Below are positions 63,161-64,000 of a stretch of 64,000 bases of DNA, piece after piece. Numbering within the stretch: the first letter of the stretch is position 1; each line of letters begins with the position of its first letter. Under the pieces are notes generated by a model. That model made no database searches. It worked only from the letters and a program-made list of their open reading frames with translations, and was not told the origin of the DNA. The translations under genes were made by a program, and so were the position numbers. Origin of the DNA: Propionibacteriaceae bacterium (GTDB lineage Bacteria; Actinomycetota; Actinomycetes; Propionibacteriales; Propionibacteriaceae); contig JAIRYW010000013.1 of assembly GCA_031267645.1 (NCBI GenBank), forward strand, positions 16,317-80,316, given 5' to 3'.

Positions 63161-64000
63161 TCAGGCCCGCTTCGGTCCGGGCCGGCTGGGATTGACCGAC
63201 CAGAGCGGGTCGGCGCCGGACAGGACGCGGTCGACCTCTTGGGCGGCCTGCAGTGCCATGCGCTCCATGGTCTCGACCGTGTTGGAGGCGATGTGCGGCG
63301 TCAGCAGCACGTTGTCCAACTGGAACAGCGGGTGGTTCTCCGGCAGCGGTTCGACCGTGAAGACGTCGAGCGCGGCGCCGGCGATGACACCGTCGCGCAG
63401 CGCTTCCACCAGGGCGACTTCGTCGACCAGGGCGCCGCGGGCCAGATTGATCAGGCAGGCGGTCGACTTCATGGTGGCGAAGGCGGCCGCGTCGAAGGAC
63501 CGCTCGGTGTCCGGGGTGGACGGCAGATGGAGCGAGACGAAGTCGGATTCCCGCAGCAGGACGTCGCGCTCGACCAGGACGCCGTGCTCGACCGCCGGGA
63601 CGTGGGGGTCGTGGACCAAGATGTCGACGCCGAGCCCGCTCAGCTTGATGGCCAGCTCCCGGCCGATCTTGCCGTAGCCGACGATGCCGATGGTCTTGCC
63701 TTCGAGGTCCGTGCCCATGTGGGCGTTCTTCCAGAAGAAGTCACCGGCCCGCATGTGATCAGCGTTGTCGACCACCCGCTTGGCCAGAGCCAGCAGCAGC
63801 GTCAGCGCGGTCTCGGCCACCGACTTGGCGTTGGCCAGCGGGGTGTTCGTCACCCAGACGCCTCGCTCCGTGGCGGCAGACACATCGACATTGTCGTAGC
63901 CGACGCCGTGGCGGGCCACGATCTGGAGCTTGGGCAGCTGTTCGATGATGTCCCGTCCGAAGGGAGACAGACGCAAGATGACGCCGTCGGCCGACTGGCC
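63161..64000 (-). CDS. D-isomer-specific 2-hydroxyacid dehydrogenase (5' end outside window)
   Basis: 280 codons visible; the N-terminal roughly 50 residues lie beyond the right edge. GIVGYGKIGREL (NAD motif), Arg in NLARGALVDE, Glu in TVEPLPE and His in LLTPHIASNT are present. First visible gene of the glucarate-type operon; could act on a hydroxypyruvate- or glycerate-level intermediate. Distinct from the enzyme at 34542. Confidence 0.85.
   Translation of the reverse strand, partial: GQSADGVILRLSPFGRDIIEQLPKLQIVARHGVGYDNVDVSAATERGVWVTNTPLANAKSVAETALTLLLALAKRVVDNADHMRAGDFFWKNAHMGTDLEGKTIGIVGYGKIGRELAIKLSGLGVDILVHDPHVPAVEHGVLVERDVLLRESDFVSLHLPSTPDTERSFDAAAFATMKSTACLINLARGALVDEVALVEALRDGVIAGAALDVFTVEPLPENHPLFQLDNVLLTPHIASNTVETMERMALQAAQEVDRVLSGADPLWSVNPSRPGPKRA

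Overview
This is a high-GC actinobacterial chromosome segment. Mycothiol synthase, an atypical GlnR regulator, a DUF5318-PBP1 pair, an orphan WXG100 protein and many apparently leaderless promoters all point to Actinobacteria. Propionibacteriales is plausible but cannot be proven from the window. No rRNA, tRNA, CRISPR array, phage or IS element was recognised. Genes are dense, with many ATGA/GTGA stop-start overlaps that define operons.

Layout. 1-5.5 kb (-): mycothiol synthase coupled to a polyphosphate kinase 1 that carries about 1,000 residues of repetitive, disordered-looking sequence before its catalytic core. The ppk gene runs off the left edge. 5.9-10.0 kb (+): methionine-type ABC importer metNIQ followed by a FAD-linked 2-hydroxyacid dehydrogenase. 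10.2-15.2 kb: glnR, dtd, a nitrobindin-like protein, ygfZ and typA. 15.5-17.9 kb (+): an aldo/keto reductase and an Eis-type acetyltransferase. 18.1-22.3 kb (-): two-component system, IclR regulator and alkyl-DHAP-synthase-like flavoprotein. 22.5-24.4 kb (+): split transketolase. 24.4-27.8 kb (-): VTC polyphosphate-polymerase domain protein, DUF4956 membrane protein and CotH kinase.

27.9-38.9 kb is a divergent catabolic cluster for an unidentified sugar acid or related carboxylate. It holds an ACS-type MFS permease, an HPS/KGPDC-type decarboxylase or aldolase, two TIM-barrel isomerases, a cyclase-type hydrolase, an amidohydrolase, a VOC protein, a 2-hydroxyacid dehydrogenase, a RraA aldolase, a FadR-type regulator and an MmgE/PrpD protein. 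39.1-42.0 kb has an orphan WXG100 protein with an 11-residue-repeat tail and uncharacterised neighbours. 42.1-45.1 kb has class I fumarase and an AI-2E-family permease. 45.3-49.2 kb is a gluconate locus: FadR regulator, GntP permease and one polypeptide joining gluconokinase to 6-phosphogluconate dehydrogenase. 49.4-52.1 kb has DUF5318 and a class A PBP.

52.1-57.0 kb is a rearranged island. Two paralogous DUF4143-type ATPases each have 23-bp-spaced CCAAACGCC iterons at their promoters. An AlkA-type DNA glycosylase lies between them together with fragments of both an AlkA gene and an ATPase gene, which suggests an old duplication followed by decay. 57.0-64.0 kb (-): a CatB-type acetyltransferase, then a glucarate-type operon (2-hydroxyacid dehydrogenase, DASS anion transporter, TIM-barrel isomerase, DapA-family aldolase, tartronate-semialdehyde reductase, glucarate dehydratase) that runs off the right edge.

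The best candidates for something undescribed are the giant PPK1 in the same window as a VTC-DUF4956-CotH operon, the gluconokinase-Gnd fusion, and the iteron-controlled ATPase/glycosylase island. Coordinates and motifs were read by eye. Family names come from recognised motifs, not from a database search.
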